Source: Colias croceus (Eukaryota > Arthropoda > Insecta > Lepidoptera > Pieridae). From it: a DNA stretch of 64,000 bases. Under the pieces are notes generated by a model, which had not been told where the DNA came from, made no database searches, and saw only the letters and a list, made by a program, of their open reading frames with translations. Numbering within the stretch: the first letter of the stretch is position 1; each line of letters begins with the position of its first letter. The stretch lies in NCBI RefSeq assembly GCF_905220415.1, contig NC_059545.1:9992001-10056000 (forward strand), read 5' to 3'. Both the position numbers and the translations under genes were made by a program. Positions 1 to 12,561 of the stretch are shown piece by piece.

Positions 1-637
1 TATTACATTCCAATTAATACTGTATATTACAAATTTCAAATATTATCTTCTGCGTTATTTTAGATACCTACTTTTTCTATTTTGGTTTATAAAACATTAG
101 ATTTAATAATATAAACTTATCGATCTTAGTTAGGAGGAAGTTGGACAGTTATTCAGTTCCGCCGCGCCGCGTCCGGGTCAACTTGTGATATCGGTATTCG
201 GTAGTTCGGTACAGAAACCGAATAACTAAATGTTTCTCTAGGAGCGGGCCGCGGGCGACGCGCGACGTGGGCGGGCACCAGTCGGCTATCGCGCTAGCTA
301 GAGGCCCTTTGGGGATTTGAATGACACAAGTTCAAGTTTTTAGCCCGCTCTTCAGTCTTCATTAGTATTAGTTATTACCTCACTAGCAATAGTAATACAG
401 AATTGAGCGTAGATGTGTTTGTTTGTTTTTTACCTTGCATTTCATAAGTTCGTGTAGGTAAAGTCTACAAAAGTATAGGCTAGGTAGATGGTGGTGGATT
501 TATTGTAATTTGGAAGTTATTTAAACAGTGTTTTTCGTGAGTAGATGTACGCCCTTGTGCAAACATTCCAAAGGTATGTAATTGCTATTTTTGTTGATAT
601 TAAGTACTTATTAGTTCTCTTTTTATTATAATAGGTA
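1..637. other. AT-rich DNA with a CpG-rich promoter-like block
   Basis: No coding frame is seen. Bases 150-300 are conspicuously GC- and CpG-rich (gccgcgccgcgtccggg, gcgggccgcgggcgacgcgcgacg). Initiator-like tcagt occurs at 153 and 353, and a donor-like aaag|gtatgt at about 573. This could be the first noncoding exon and promoter of a gene, but nothing downstream joins to it. Confidence 0.25.
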
Positions 638-993
638 CTAGCGGTCCGCCCCGGCTTCGCCCGTGGTACCTACCTACATGTTTACCTACGTTTTTTTTAA
701 AGTTTTTTTTCATAAGAACCATCCTCGTACTTCAAGGAATAGATTCCGCAGCGCACGCGATGACAGAATTTTTATTAAGGAATTTTTTACACCTTGGGTT
801 ACATTATTGCATTTTTGGTAATAATGTAACCCTAATTTTTTTGAAAATGCAATATAGCCTATGTTGCTCAGTTAAGATGCAGCTTTCTAATGGTGAAAGA
901 ATTTTTGAAATCGGTCCAGTAGTTTATGCGTGAAAACCATACATAGGTACATACAAACCTTTCCTCTTTATAATATTAGTATAGAAGTATAGA
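638..993 (-). mobile_element. Nonautonomous Helitron
   Basis: On the minus strand it starts TC and ends CTAG, flanked by A and T as Helitrons are. The 3' part has the lepidopteran text CCGGGGCGGACCGCTAG and the 5' part tataatattagta. An internal 37-bp hairpin (gggttacattatt with its complement) lies at about 798-834. Confidence 0.65.
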
Positions 994-2748
994 TGTTAGC
1001 AGGCTATAATAATAATATAATACAATACTATAGTCTATAATAATATAATACTAGGTTCCGTAAATATGCCGCGGATATAGAAACCGTGAATACGGAATGG
1101 TAATTTGTATGGGGTTATAGCAATGATATTTTATGTATAGATACGTTATATACTCACAATATATCCAAAAAAAATGCTTCATATGCAGTGTCAGGCACAC
1201 ACAAATACAAGTTTCATTTTACTTAATTTATTACATTGACAGACTGTATTAGAGAGATGGCTATAATAAAATGATATAAACAAAAAAGACAAGATAGTTT
1301 GTCACTTCCGCGCAGGTGTAAGCAAAAGTCATAAGAATTCACCAATTAAATATAAATAAACAAATAGTTGCCATGGCAATTGGCATAGACTAACGACACA
1401 GAAGGTTCAATGTTATAGATGTTTCGTTTCCTGCACACGTAAACAAATGTGACAATTTCATTTACTATTTAGTTATTATTATGAAGTTTTATTAAAATGA
1501 AAAAAACTTTTTTGGAGATATAACTGTATTAAGCATTTATTACTAGCTGTGGTGTTCGTTTTCGGTCATCATCATTTCACCCGATAAACACCAACTGCTG
1601 AGCATAGTCCTCCTTATAGAACTCCATACGGACCGATCTTACGCTATTCGTTTCAAGGCAGTTCCCGGAACCCGTACAAGGTCATCACTCCAACTTGTAG
1701 GATATAATAATAGTGGTGCCTAGATGAAAAAAAAGTATGAAATAAAAGAAAGGATGAAGTATAAGCCTTTTTTATCTAAAACACAAATAAAATTTATGTT
1801 CAATAGCTATTTACAGAAAAGCAAATAGCATTTTTCGTCAGTAGCGATAATCTTTTCTTTTATGTATACGTATATTCAACATCATTTTTGCAAACAAACA
1901 TTTTTGCCATCACGATTTCATTGTATGTAATAAATAGATATATTTGTTAATTACATGCACTGTGTGGATTTAAATATAAAAATTATCAAGTATTTACCCA
2001 AATCGAAATTAATAAAATAACCGTTCTATTTTCAATAATCGTATCTACATGATAATCTTTGAACACAGTGTGCGCTAGCTTTGTCACACTAGTGATTGAA
2101 GCAATGTTTTATCCCTTTCATTATTTCAATACAAGTGTCAAGCAAGTGTCATTCATTAATAATTGCAAATTGTTATTTTTGCTCTAAAATTATAATATTT
2201 TAATACATTTACCTGTGATATGATATCCCTCTATCTTTCTTTATTTTGCTATCGTAATTTGTGCACTTTCTGAACACACAAGAAGGCATTATTGATAATT
2301 TTAACGTTTATATCAGCATGTGCGTTCGCTGTCACAAGTCACAATCTGACTGATTCCACTGGTCCCAATTAGGACCAATTCACGGTTTACGTTTTGGTGC
2401 GTTGGTAACGTATCTACCTCTTGTTTCTATATATAATATCATTGGGTTATAGGTGACGTTCCTAGGTGACGAAATAAAAAAGCAAATACATAAAGAAATC
2501 AGTTTAATTGAAGTTTTTGACAATACATATTTATTAATTACCATTTGATTAGGTATTATCTTCAGGTTTAGGCAATGGCTTGGCACTTTTTACTCGTTTT
2601 TTATTTTTTTTAGTCGACATTATAAATTCGTAGTTGTATTTCAGGCGTTTACTAAGGATAACGATGATTTATATCTTAGATTACAAAATAAAGTACCTAC
2701 AGATGGAGCATGACAACCACCCGTCGCCCTTGTCAAAGAAAATACGAA
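994..2748. other. No gene seen
   Basis: AT-rich sequence without coding frames longer than about 70 codons or recognised repeats apart from short simple stretches. Confidence 0.5.
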
Positions 2749-3361
2749 CCCACCAAAAACATAAATGTAAAAATTGGAGCCGAGTTCAATCGTTGACTTA
2801 ATTTGCCAAAAAAAGAAATGAGATCTAAATGTGTGCCAAGTTCTGCAGACAGTCCAGAAATTTATTTACAAAGATGTATTAAGTTCTTAGGTTGACTGAA
2901 AACTCAATTGTTTTATTTTCCCTTAGAGAACAATGTTTATCCCAAAATATAACTTTTTTAATTTCAATAATATAATTATTTTCACAAAGCAAACAACTAA
3001 TGACCTATTGAACCCCATAATTTGATGAGGCTAGTTTTAAGAACCTCACAAAATATAAACAGTAGGTATGTAAAACTAGCCTCATCAAATTATGGGGTTC
3101 AATAGGTCATTAGTTGTTTGCTTTGTGAAAATAATTATATTATTCAAATTAAAAAAGTTATATTTTGGAATAAACATTGTTCTCTAAGGGAAAATAAAAC
3201 AATTGAGTTTTCAGTCAACCTAAGAACTTAATACATCTTTGTAAATAAATTTCTGGACTGTCTGCAGAACTTGGCACACATTTAGATCTCATTTCTTTTT
3301 TTGGCAAATTAAGTCAACGATTGAACTCGGCTCCAATTTTTACATTTATGTTTTTGGTGGG
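2749..3361. repeat. Long near-perfect hairpin
   Basis: Left arm 2749-3039 and right arm 3071-3361 are 291 bases each and almost perfectly complementary, with a 31-base loop. The arms start cccaccaaaaac. The left arm recurs at 45251-45588, and part of the right arm at 58472-58588. Confidence 0.85.
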
Positions 3362-4738
3362 ATATCATTACTTTTTGTACAGAAAATTACTCTGCAAATT
3401 TGATTTAATTTATAAATATAATACTTTTTATATACGATTTTTTTTTCTTGCGGTTTCTCTATATGGTTTGTTTAGTATTATTTTCTATATTTTCTTGTAT
3501 GTTATGAATGTCAGCGCACATTGCCCCGTCATTATCTGCAATTTTTTAAACTCGTTTTCTGTTTAAAAGATTACATGATTTTCTAAACATCCAGCGTGAA
3601 TTTGTACACACACTATTACCAAGATGCAAAGATCGTTGTAGAAGAATCGTCGCCTTACTCCATGACGTTACGGTATTGCCATGACGCGATCTTGAAATTT
3701 TACTCTAAACGCGCCTAAAGATGTTTCACTCATATTAATATTACACAAATTAAATCATTTCGACCTTCGACGAAGCCTTCTTCCATTACACCATTTATGG
3801 TAATTATTTTTGCATGCTTGTATTGGCTAAACATGTTTGTGCTTTATTAATATAATTGTATCACCATTGAATACCATGTTTAAAGCAAAATAAAGATTTT
3901 ATTTATTTATTTATTTATTTACACTGAAATTAAAACTAAACTAAACACTCATAAATAAAGAATAAATAAATGTGAATATGTAAAATTATATATTACCTAT
4001 TTTTAACTGTATGAGCAATAAAGGCAATATTTTTATTAACATTTTCTTTTATTTTACGTTTAATAACAGTTTTGAATAAAGAAATCATGCAATCGAAGTA
4101 ATCCGCCCTAGCGATACTAGCGCGAGTGAGTGTGATGTCAGAGGCGCTTCGAATCTACAGATGTTTCGTCCTAAAATATGTAAACTTCAATAATCTATAT
4201 CTCAGTCATTTATTGATGGATTTCAAAATTTTTTTCGGCCACTGATTAGTTTTGATCTATTTTTTAAGACTAGTAAGGTGAATATACTATTTTCTATTTT
4301 TTTAAACTTTTCCATTTTTCCATACAAACAAAATTTATGTCATTGAAAAAAAAATTAAATACAAATAAATTCAGTATTTTCTGATTTTTTCCTTTGTACA
4401 CTCACTATTACCTAGTTGATTACAAAATTTGAACTTTCTAGGTCATCTGGAAGTGGGTTAGGTTTTGTATATGTCTATAAGTCAGTCAGTCTTAAAAATT
4501 GCGATTTTTGGATATTAATATCTACGCAACTGTTTAATCTGTATTTATGAAATTTAAGGTTCTTGTTTATCTTGAGGTCCTCTTGATATGTACCAAATTT
4601 GGTTTATATAACTTAAATAGTTTTCGAGTTATAAGGGGGTGAAAAGTGGCTCGAAATGGTTCGTGTAAATATACACACGGCTGCTGCTCGCCAGTTCTCT
4701 TCGCTTGAACTCGGCTTGACACGCTGCCGCGTGTCTAG
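3362..4738 (+). repeat. Body of hairpin-headed repeat, copy 1
   Basis: This stretch matches 58589-60801 base for base over long runs, starting gatatcattactttttgtac and ending cgctgccgcgtgtctaga. Between the copies there are three insertion differences: 3795-3930 here (a truncated LINE tail), a Helitron at 59438 and a 770-bp insert at 59905. No open frame explains the conservation. Confidence 0.75.
3795..3930 (+). mobile_element. LINE 3' tail insertion
   Basis: About 135 bp present in copy 1 and absent from copy 2 at the corresponding site, ending aataaagattttatttattt with ttacac-like duplications at both sides. The tail form suggests a CR1/Jockey 3' end. Confidence 0.5.
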
Positions 4739-4825
4739 AAAAAACAAATACGTCGCTGCACCAGTGCTATAGCGCATATAGTGTCATGCAATACGTCAAA
4801 AAGGGTTTGCAATTTAAGTAAAAAA

Positions 4826-5133
4826 ATGCCGTCTTGTGATAATAAAACGCTGTAAAATTTGTTCCCGAAAACAAAAAAAAAGATAAAACATCGTTTCACA
4901 GGTTTTCTGTAGATAATTTGGCTGATTTATTTCTTTAATACGAATAATCATTTTACAGATATGAAGGAATACAAAACTTCAACGTATGTTGCCAGTATTT
5001 TGAAAATGAATTTGCCATTTTTATTGGTAAAACGGTAAAATGGTTAAAAGATCTTCAGGGTAATGCTGTTGGATTTTTCGATCGTGAATTTGATTATTTG
5101 TATAGTGCACTAAAGGTTCATGATAATTATTAG
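4826..5133 (+). pseudogene. Decayed THAP-domain sequence
   Basis: Starts MPSC, then after a frame shift KRCKICSRKQKK, then VCCQYFENEFAIF and LKDLQGNAVGFFD before a stop at 5131-5133. The order MxxC, VCxxHF, and a terminal AVP-like motif is that of THAP zinc fingers, found in P-element-like transposases and domesticated relatives. The histidine of VCxxHF is Tyr here. Frame shifts and an internal intron-like gap make it non-functional. Confidence 0.45.
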
Positions 5134-6238
5134 ATTATTTTAATAAGCATAATACATTATTTTGTTACTTTTATAAAGCTTAAAAACGTCATAGTCGTTT
5201 TCGCTAGCGATTTAATTTATGTGAACTCCATGATGGATATGATGAAAATAAATCCCGTATTCTCGACTAAAAACTACCGCTATTCGTATTCATATATTAT
5301 GAAAAATAAAAAATAATATAATTATTATAGTTAATATTGAAACTTTTTTTATGTAATTTATTTAATAAAAAATTGAATACAATTATTTTGTCCATATATA
5401 ACTTTAGTAGGCAGGTACGTCTTTATGTAATAAAAGAATTTAAATAAAAATTAAAACTTGACTTCTCCTTTATGTATATAGCCTACGTCACTACCGCCAC
5501 TAACATAATAATTCAGATCATTGCAATTTTGACCGATTTTCCTTTTTTTTTTTGAGAGGTTTCCCTCACAACTCAAAATCGGTCCAACGGTTTATACTGC
5601 AGGGCGTGTCAAAGAAATATTATACATACATACATAAACTCGAAAAACATAACCCTCTTTTTTCCGTAGTCGGGGAAAAATTTGGGAAATTTTTCAATAT
5701 CTGGCAACATTACACGCACACAGAAGCACCGTGTACGTACTGACAGTGCAGCGGCGAAATGACAGCACACATAGCTTTATTGAAAATGACGATAAATTAT
5801 TCGGTTTAGTTCGGAAACGCTCCATCTGTCTTTTATTTTGTAATCTAAGATTTATATTATATAAGTACCGATGTACCGATTCGATCCGCGAATTAAGAAT
5901 TTTAGGCCGCGAATATAGGAATTAGGTCGCATTTTTTCCATCCGCGAATAGTGAAACCGCGAATGAAGGAAGCGCGAATATGGAGCTTTTACGCTAGCTA
6001 CCTATCTACAAAGCATTATTATTCTAGATAAACCGGTTCATTCAATAGGTCATAATCTGTGTTGGTCATAACCAAAAAAGTTTACAGGATATAAAAAATG
6101 TGGAATTTTATTCAGTACAAAAAATATCAAAATAATTTTTATATAAGTAAATAGGTATCTGCCAAAAACTTTTCGCGAAGCTACTGGGCCTTGGCCTTGA
6201 CCTTAATGATCTAAGGCCTTGACCTAAAAAAATATCAA
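5134..6238. other. Repeat-like DNA without genes
   Basis: Contains a common lepidopteran repeat text (aaaatcggtccaacggttta at 5574-5593, followed by cataca repeats) and a cluster of five ccgcgaat-like words at 5885-5975. No coding frame is credible. Confidence 0.45.
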
Positions 6239-6247
6239 ATAAGATCG

Positions 6248-9200
6248 ATGTCCGTGAACTTAGCAGAGCATTTTTAGCAGATCAAAAAAATAATGTGAGT
6301 TCTTATCGCGTGCAGTTGAGTTCTATAGTTCCTGATACTTTTTAGAAATAGTTCTGGCGTTTTTACCTGAAAAAACGACATTTGAAAAAATGATCTGCCA
6401 ACTTCCCGTAGCAGAGCATTTTTAGCAGATCAAAAAAATAATGTGAGTTCTTATCGCGTGCAGTTGAGTTCTAGAGTTCCTGATATATACTTTTTAGAAA
6501 TAGTTCTGGCGTTTTTACCTGAAAAAACGACATTTGAAAAAATAACTTAGCAGAGCATTTTTAGCGGATCAAAAAAATAATGTGAGTTCTTATCGCGTGC
6601 AGTTGAGTTCTAGAGTTCCTGATACTTTTTAGAAATAGTTCTGGCGTTTTTACCTGAAAAAAACGACATTTAAAAAAATAATCTGCCAACTTCCCGTACT
6701 AGATAATTTTTAGCGGATCAAAAAAATAATGTGAGTTCTTATCGCGTGCAGTTGAGTTCTAGAGTTCCTGATACTTTTTAGAAATAGTTCTGGCATTTTT
6801 ACCTGAAAAAACGACATTTGAAAAAATGATCTGCCAACTTCCCGTACTAGATAATTTTTAGCGGATCAAAAGAATAATGTGAGTTCTTATCGCGTGCAGT
6901 TGAGTTCTAGAGTTCCTGATACTTTTTAGAAATAGTTCTGGCGTTTTTACCTGAAAAAACGACATTTGAAAAAATAACTTAGCAGAGCATTTTTAGCGGA
7001 TCAAAAAAATAATGTGAGTTCTTATCGCGTGCAGTTGAGTTCTAGAGTTCCTGATACTTTTTAGAAATAGTTCTGGCGTTTTTACCTGAAAAAACGACAT
7101 TTGAAAAAATAACTTAGCAGAGCATTTTTAGCGGATCAAAAAATAATGTGAGTTCTTATCGCGTGCAGTTGAGTTCTAGAGTTCCTGATACTTTTTAGAA
7201 ATAGTTCTGGCGTTTTTACCTGAAAAAACGTCATTTGAAAAAATAACTTAGCAGAGCATTTTTAGCGGATCAAAAAAATAATGTGAGTTCTTATCGCGTG
7301 CAGTTGAGTTCTAGAGTTCCTGATACTTTTTAGAAATAGTTCTGGCGTTTTTACCTGAAAAAACGTCATTTGAAAAAATAACTTAGCAGAGCATTTTAGC
7401 GGATCAAAAAAATAATGTGAGTTCTTATCGCGTGCAGTTGAGTTCTAGAGTTCCTGATACTTTTTAGAAATAGTTCTGGCGTTTTTACCTGAAAAAACGT
7501 CATTTGAAAAAATAACTTAGCAGAGCACTTTAGCGGATCAAAAAAATAATGTGAGTTCTTATCGCGTGCAGTTGAGTTCTAGAGTTCCTGATACTTTTTA
7601 GAAATAGTTCTGGCATTTTTACCTGAAAAAACGACATTTGAAAAAATGATCTGCCAACTTCCCGTACTAGATAATTTTTAGCGGATCAAAAAAATAATGT
7701 GAGTTCTTATCGCGTGCAGTTGAGTTCTAGAGTTCCTGATACTTTTTAGAAATAGTTCTGGCGTTTTACCTGAAAAAACGACATTTGAAAAAATGATCTG
7801 CCAACTTCCCGTAGCAGAGCATTTTTAGCAGATCAAAAAAATAATGTGACTTCTTATCGCGTGCAGTTGAGTTCTAGAGTTCCTGATACTTTTTAGAAAC
7901 AGTTCTGGCATTTTTACCTGAAAAAACGACATTTGAAAAAATGATCTGCCAACTTCCCGTACTAGATAATTTTTAGCGGATCAAAAAAATAATGTGAGTT
8001 CTTATCGCGTGCAGTTGAGTTCTAGAGTTCCTGATACTTTTTAGAAATAGTTCTGGCGTTTTACCTGAAAAAACGACATTTGAAAAAATGATCTGCCAAC
8101 TTCCCGTAGCAGAGCATTTTTAGCAGATCAAAAAAATAATGTGACTTCTTATCGCGTGCAGTTGAGTTCTAGAGTTCCTGATACTTTTTAGAAACAGTTC
8201 TGGCATTTTTACCTGAAAAAACGACATTTGAAAAAATGATCTGCCAACTTCCCGTACTAGATAATTTTTAGCGGATCAAAAAAATAATGTGAGTTCTTAT
8301 CGCGTGCAGTTGAGTTCTAGAGTTCCTGATACTTTTTTGAAATAGTTCTGGTGTTTTTACCTGAAAAAACGACATTTGAAAAAATGATCTGCCAACTTCC
8401 CGTAGCAGATCATTTTTAGCAGATCAAAAAAATAATGTGAGTACTTATCGCGTGCAGTTGAGTTCTTTACCCGATTGTCTCAATAAGTGCTATAATAAAA
8501 AAAATAAGAACGTGTTTTATTACAGAAATCATTTACTTTTTACATTTCCTAATACGATATTGGAATTATATACAATTCCGAGGAAGGCTATACATTTCCT
8601 AGGATATCTTTGCATTAAATAGTTAATTAAACAACATTTTATACATTTCCTAAATGGTATCAGAATTGTACACATTTCCTAGGATTTGTATACAATTCCT
8701 TGATTTCATACATTTGCGATAACATAGTATATATGTTAACGGAAATGTATGTTATCCGTCATTCTATAAAATTCCTAGGAAATGAATGTAATTTCTAAAA
8801 TCGCACGGAAATGTGTGAAAATCATTTTTTCAAATGTCGTTTTTTCAGGTAAAAACACCAGAACTATTTCAAAAAAGTATCAGGAACTCTAGAACTCAAC
8901 TGCACGCGATAAGTACTCACATTATTTTTTTGATCTGCTAAAAATGATCTAGTACGGGAAGTTGGCAGATCATTTTTTCAAATGTCGTTTTTTCAGGTAA
9001 AAACACCAGAACTATTTCTAAAAAGTATCAGGAACTCTAGAACTCAACTGCACGCGATAAGAAGTCACATTATTTTTTTGATCTGCTAAAAATGCTCTGC
9101 TACGGGAAGTTGGCAGATCATTTTTTCAAATGTCGTTTTTTCAGGTAAAAACGCCAGAACTATTTCTAAAAAGTATCAGGAACTCTAGAACTCAACTGCA

Positions 9201-9546
9201 CGCGATAAGAACTCACATTATTTTTTTGATCCGCTAAAAATGCTCTGCTAAGTTATTTTTTCAAATGTCGTTTTTTCAGGTAAAAACGCCAGAACTATTT
9301 CTAAAAAGTATCAGGAACTCTAGAACTCATTTGCACGCGATAAGAACTCACATTATTTTTTTGATCTGCTAAAAATGCTCTGCTACGGGAAGTTGGCAGA
9401 TCATTTTTTCAAATGTCGTTTTTTCAGGTAAAAACGCCAGAACTATTTCTAAAAAGTATCAGGAACTATAGAACTCAACTGCACGCGATAAGAACTCACA
9501 TTATTTTTTTGATTTGCTAAAAATGCTCTGCTAAGTTCACGGACAT
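6248..9546. mobile_element. Foldback element made of inverted tandem arrays
   Basis: About 16 direct copies of a 133-148 bp unit (marker ttatcgcgtgcagttgag) run from 6248 to about 8465, then a 360-bp AT-rich centre, then about 5 copies in reverse complement to 9546. The ends are inverted (ATGTCCGTGAACTTAGCAGA and its complement). The flanks ATAAGATCG at 6239-6247 and 9547-9555 are a perfect 9-bp target duplication, the size made by Mutator-like elements. No transposase is present. Confidence 0.85.
8466..8830. repeat. Centre of the inverted array with iterated motifs
   Basis: AT-rich spacer with repeated acatttccta and tacaattcc words (8538, 8569, 8591, 8641, 8671, 8690) in its left half and the complement ggaaatgt / ggaaatga in its right half, so the orientation switches near 8740. 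Confidence 0.55.
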
Positions 9547-9555
9547 ATAAGATCG

Positions 9556-10088
9556 GAACTTTATTTACTGGGGAAAGGCGATTTACCGTTTTGAACACTT
9601 CACAGCGAGCGTGACGGAGAGACCGTCATAAAATGAATCATACAATTAGCATTTAGCAAAAGTATTTATAATTTTAAGTAGGTAGGTAGGTCATAGGTAC
9701 TCCGTACTACCTATCTTATTTTCCAGACGAGTCATTCAAGTCCATAAAGGTACTCCATAAAAATGAAATAGGTATAGGTAGGTACCTAGGAAACCGTTGA
9801 GCAGATTTTGATAGTTAAGATATGATGATAGCAGATATACCAATATTAGGTTCAACTTATAGACTACCTACCTACATGTTTTTGCCAAAATAAATAGGTG
9901 TTTATAGGTAGTTGACGAGATTTAAAAGAAAATTCACGAATTTTGTAAACTCAGACTATACTAGACTCACACCAAAAAAATTTCATTCATGTAATCTTTG
10001 ACAAGTGTTTATGAATTGTCTTTTTTTTTTAACTGGTACTATTAATACCGTACGTGTACTCCAACATAACATTATATTGTGTTATTTT
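9556..10088. other. No gene seen
   Basis: AT-rich DNA with taggtaggt-type simple stretches; no frame or recognised repeat. Confidence 0.45.
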
Positions 10089-10156
10089 TTGGCTAATAAC
10101 ACAATATAATGGATTAGTTCTATTGTGTTATTAGCATGGACCAATATCTACTCAAG

Positions 10157-11368
10157 TGGACTGACAATCGCCATAGTAAACAACGTAATTCGTTTCTCAG
10201 TTCCCAATTTTGTCGATAGATGTCACTCGCAGTAGCACTTGGCATTTTTTATAATTGAATGGTTCTTGTCATACCAAAGACGTAATTAAAATCGTTTAAG
10301 AACTAGATGTCGCCATAGAGCTTTAAGTTGGTTTAATGCTCTAAGAGATGTCGCTACTAAAAAAAATCAATGTGCCAAATTTGTGCCAAATAGTATCTTG
10401 ACATATGTTAAACACTAAATAAAATCATAGGCAAAATATTATTTTTATTTACATAATTCAAAGTCCCTAAATAAAAAAAGATAAAATAATTAGAAAAAAA
10501 AATTACATAATAATTATTATTTATTACCTTTATAGTTTATTTGTTACAAATTATTTCTTGTGGCATTACTTTTAAATGCTATTTGTTTTAGTTTCAATTT
10601 ATTTTTTTATAAAAAGATTTTATAAGCGTAAAATAATACTTTCTTGATTTTTGTATTTTGACTTTTGAGTAAACGAAACACTTTGGAAACACTAATGACG
10701 GTTAGTTTGACCGACAGATTTAACTATTTTTCACTTCGTTCATCGCTGTTCGAGAGTGACTTCTTGACCACCATGGACCAATATGGCCACAGGCATGCCA
10801 CAGAGTAAGTAATATAGGTAATACAGGCCGTAACTGAGCGCGAGCGCAGTATTACGATAATGTATATTGTACTACTGTGGCGCGACTTCATTTGGAAGCC
10901 GTATTTAGAACAATTTTAAATAATTCGTTGTAAAAAAAAATACACATTTGTTACTAAAATTTTATTATAATATTCTTAAATATTATACACTTACTAATGT
11001 AGGCACAAACAAAATAAAAAATACCACGCATTTTAAAACAAAAATCACGCGGAACTATTTCGAAAAACTTAATAAGACATATTTTTTTCGTACTTCTGAA
11101 ATCAATATTCCGGCTATAATCAGTCTAGGGCATGAACGCTATTAACTAAAAACTAAAATAAAAATTCAAAAACACCCGATTTTTTAAAACAACGCCCTCT
11201 AGATGTAATAATTGAAAATCGATAGTTTTCTGTTTCCTTAGTTCTAAAATTGGTCACTAGTGGCGCTTTTAAAACTGCAAATTAAATAATAAGCTCAAAT
11301 CAGAGCGCCATCTAGTAATAGTCTGAAATTTTAGTGCTACGATCTCTAGTATGGCGATTGTCAGTCCA
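10157..11368. mobile_element. Nonautonomous TIR element
   Basis: TGGACTGACAATCGCCATA at 10157-10175 returns as reverse complement at 11350-11368. The 1.2-kb inside has no coding potential. The target duplication is not clear, so the family is left open. Confidence 0.5.
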
Positions 11369-11411
11369 ATGGTTATTAGCCAGAATACTTGAAAAGGTTA
11401 ATTCATCACTA

Positions 11412-12039
11412 TCACTACATAGTATAAAAGAAAGTCGCTTTCTCGGTCCCTATGTCCCTATGTCCCTTTGTACGCTTAAATCTTTGAAACTACGCAACGG
11501 ATTTTGATGCGGTTTTTTTTAATAGATAGAGTGATTCAAGAGGAAGGTTTATATGTATAATAACATCCATTAAATAGTGGAGAAGTACTGTTATTTTTGA
11601 GGTTTCTAATGTGATGTCGTAATTCGTAAATAATTACATTTTTTCCGCTTACATTGCAAACGCAGGCCGAACCCTACGAGTTTTATCAAAATAATGTACT
11701 AAGTATTGTACACATTCAAGGTCTACAGAAAATTCCATGATGGTATATGTCTATCTCTTATGGATAACCCACAATAACTTTTTTTGTCATTTACTTTTTA
11801 CGACAAATAATAGCTAATTTTCGAAGCGATTTTAACCAATACAGCATTAATCCTTAACCAATTAAATACCTTGAATACATTGTTCATTTAATATAGATCT
11901 ATATGGCCCTTTACACCGCATGATTGAAGTGAATATTTTCGAAGATATTACAGATTTAAAAATTATGACGTAACGCTTGCGGCGCGGCGGTACCGGCCGA
12001 AAGCCATTGCACCCGTGCGAAGCCGGGGCGTGTCGCTAG
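11412..12039 (+). mobile_element. Nonautonomous Helitron
   Basis: Starts TCACTACATAGTATAAAA after an A and ends gtgtcgCTAG before a T; the typical gaagccggggcg precedes the end. A shorter relative lies at 15279-15463. Confidence 0.65.
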
Positions 12040-12561
12040 TAGAATATAATTGTACAAATTCAACAAACTGCACCATTGCAAATAATACTCATTATCTATT
12101 AATTGATCGAGTTAGGCTACAGATTACCTATAATATTATCTAAAAAGAAATATTTCTAATAACTAAAATATTCGTTTAGACTGGGACTTTGCATAGCATT
12201 TGCCTCGGTTTGCCTATAATTCGATACCAAACATTTTGTTTATTTTCATTAGGTATTTTACTTATCTTATAATTATTGTTTCGTTTATTTTAAAGTAAGT
12301 AAGTAATATTATTATGTTACAGATTGAGCTACTATGGATGTTGTGATGTCGGATGTTTTACCATTAAGGATTAAGGTAATAATTAGTGGCGGACAATATC
12401 AATAAATCACACTTTTTCTGGTAATGTCATTTTTGGGTACCTACCTAGTTGTTATATCGCTAATAGTTATAAAGACAAGGGGACTGTGGTCGCCTAAATA
12501 GTAAATTGTTCCATCTTTACGTAAATGACCTTGTTGTCGTACTCAGCAATATGCGTGTTGG
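12040..12561. other. No gene seen
   Basis: AT-rich. A block bounded by ttatgttacag and gtaataatt at 12322-12375 looks like an exon but has stops in all three frames. Confidence 0.4.

Noticed and set aside
6248..8465. CRISPR-like regular repeats
   Set aside because: The units are 133-148 bp with no unique spacers, and the DNA is eukaryotic; this is a tandem repeat in a mobile element.
12322..12375. Possible small exon with good AG and GT borders
   Set aside because: All three frames contain a stop or fail to join the phase of exon 1.
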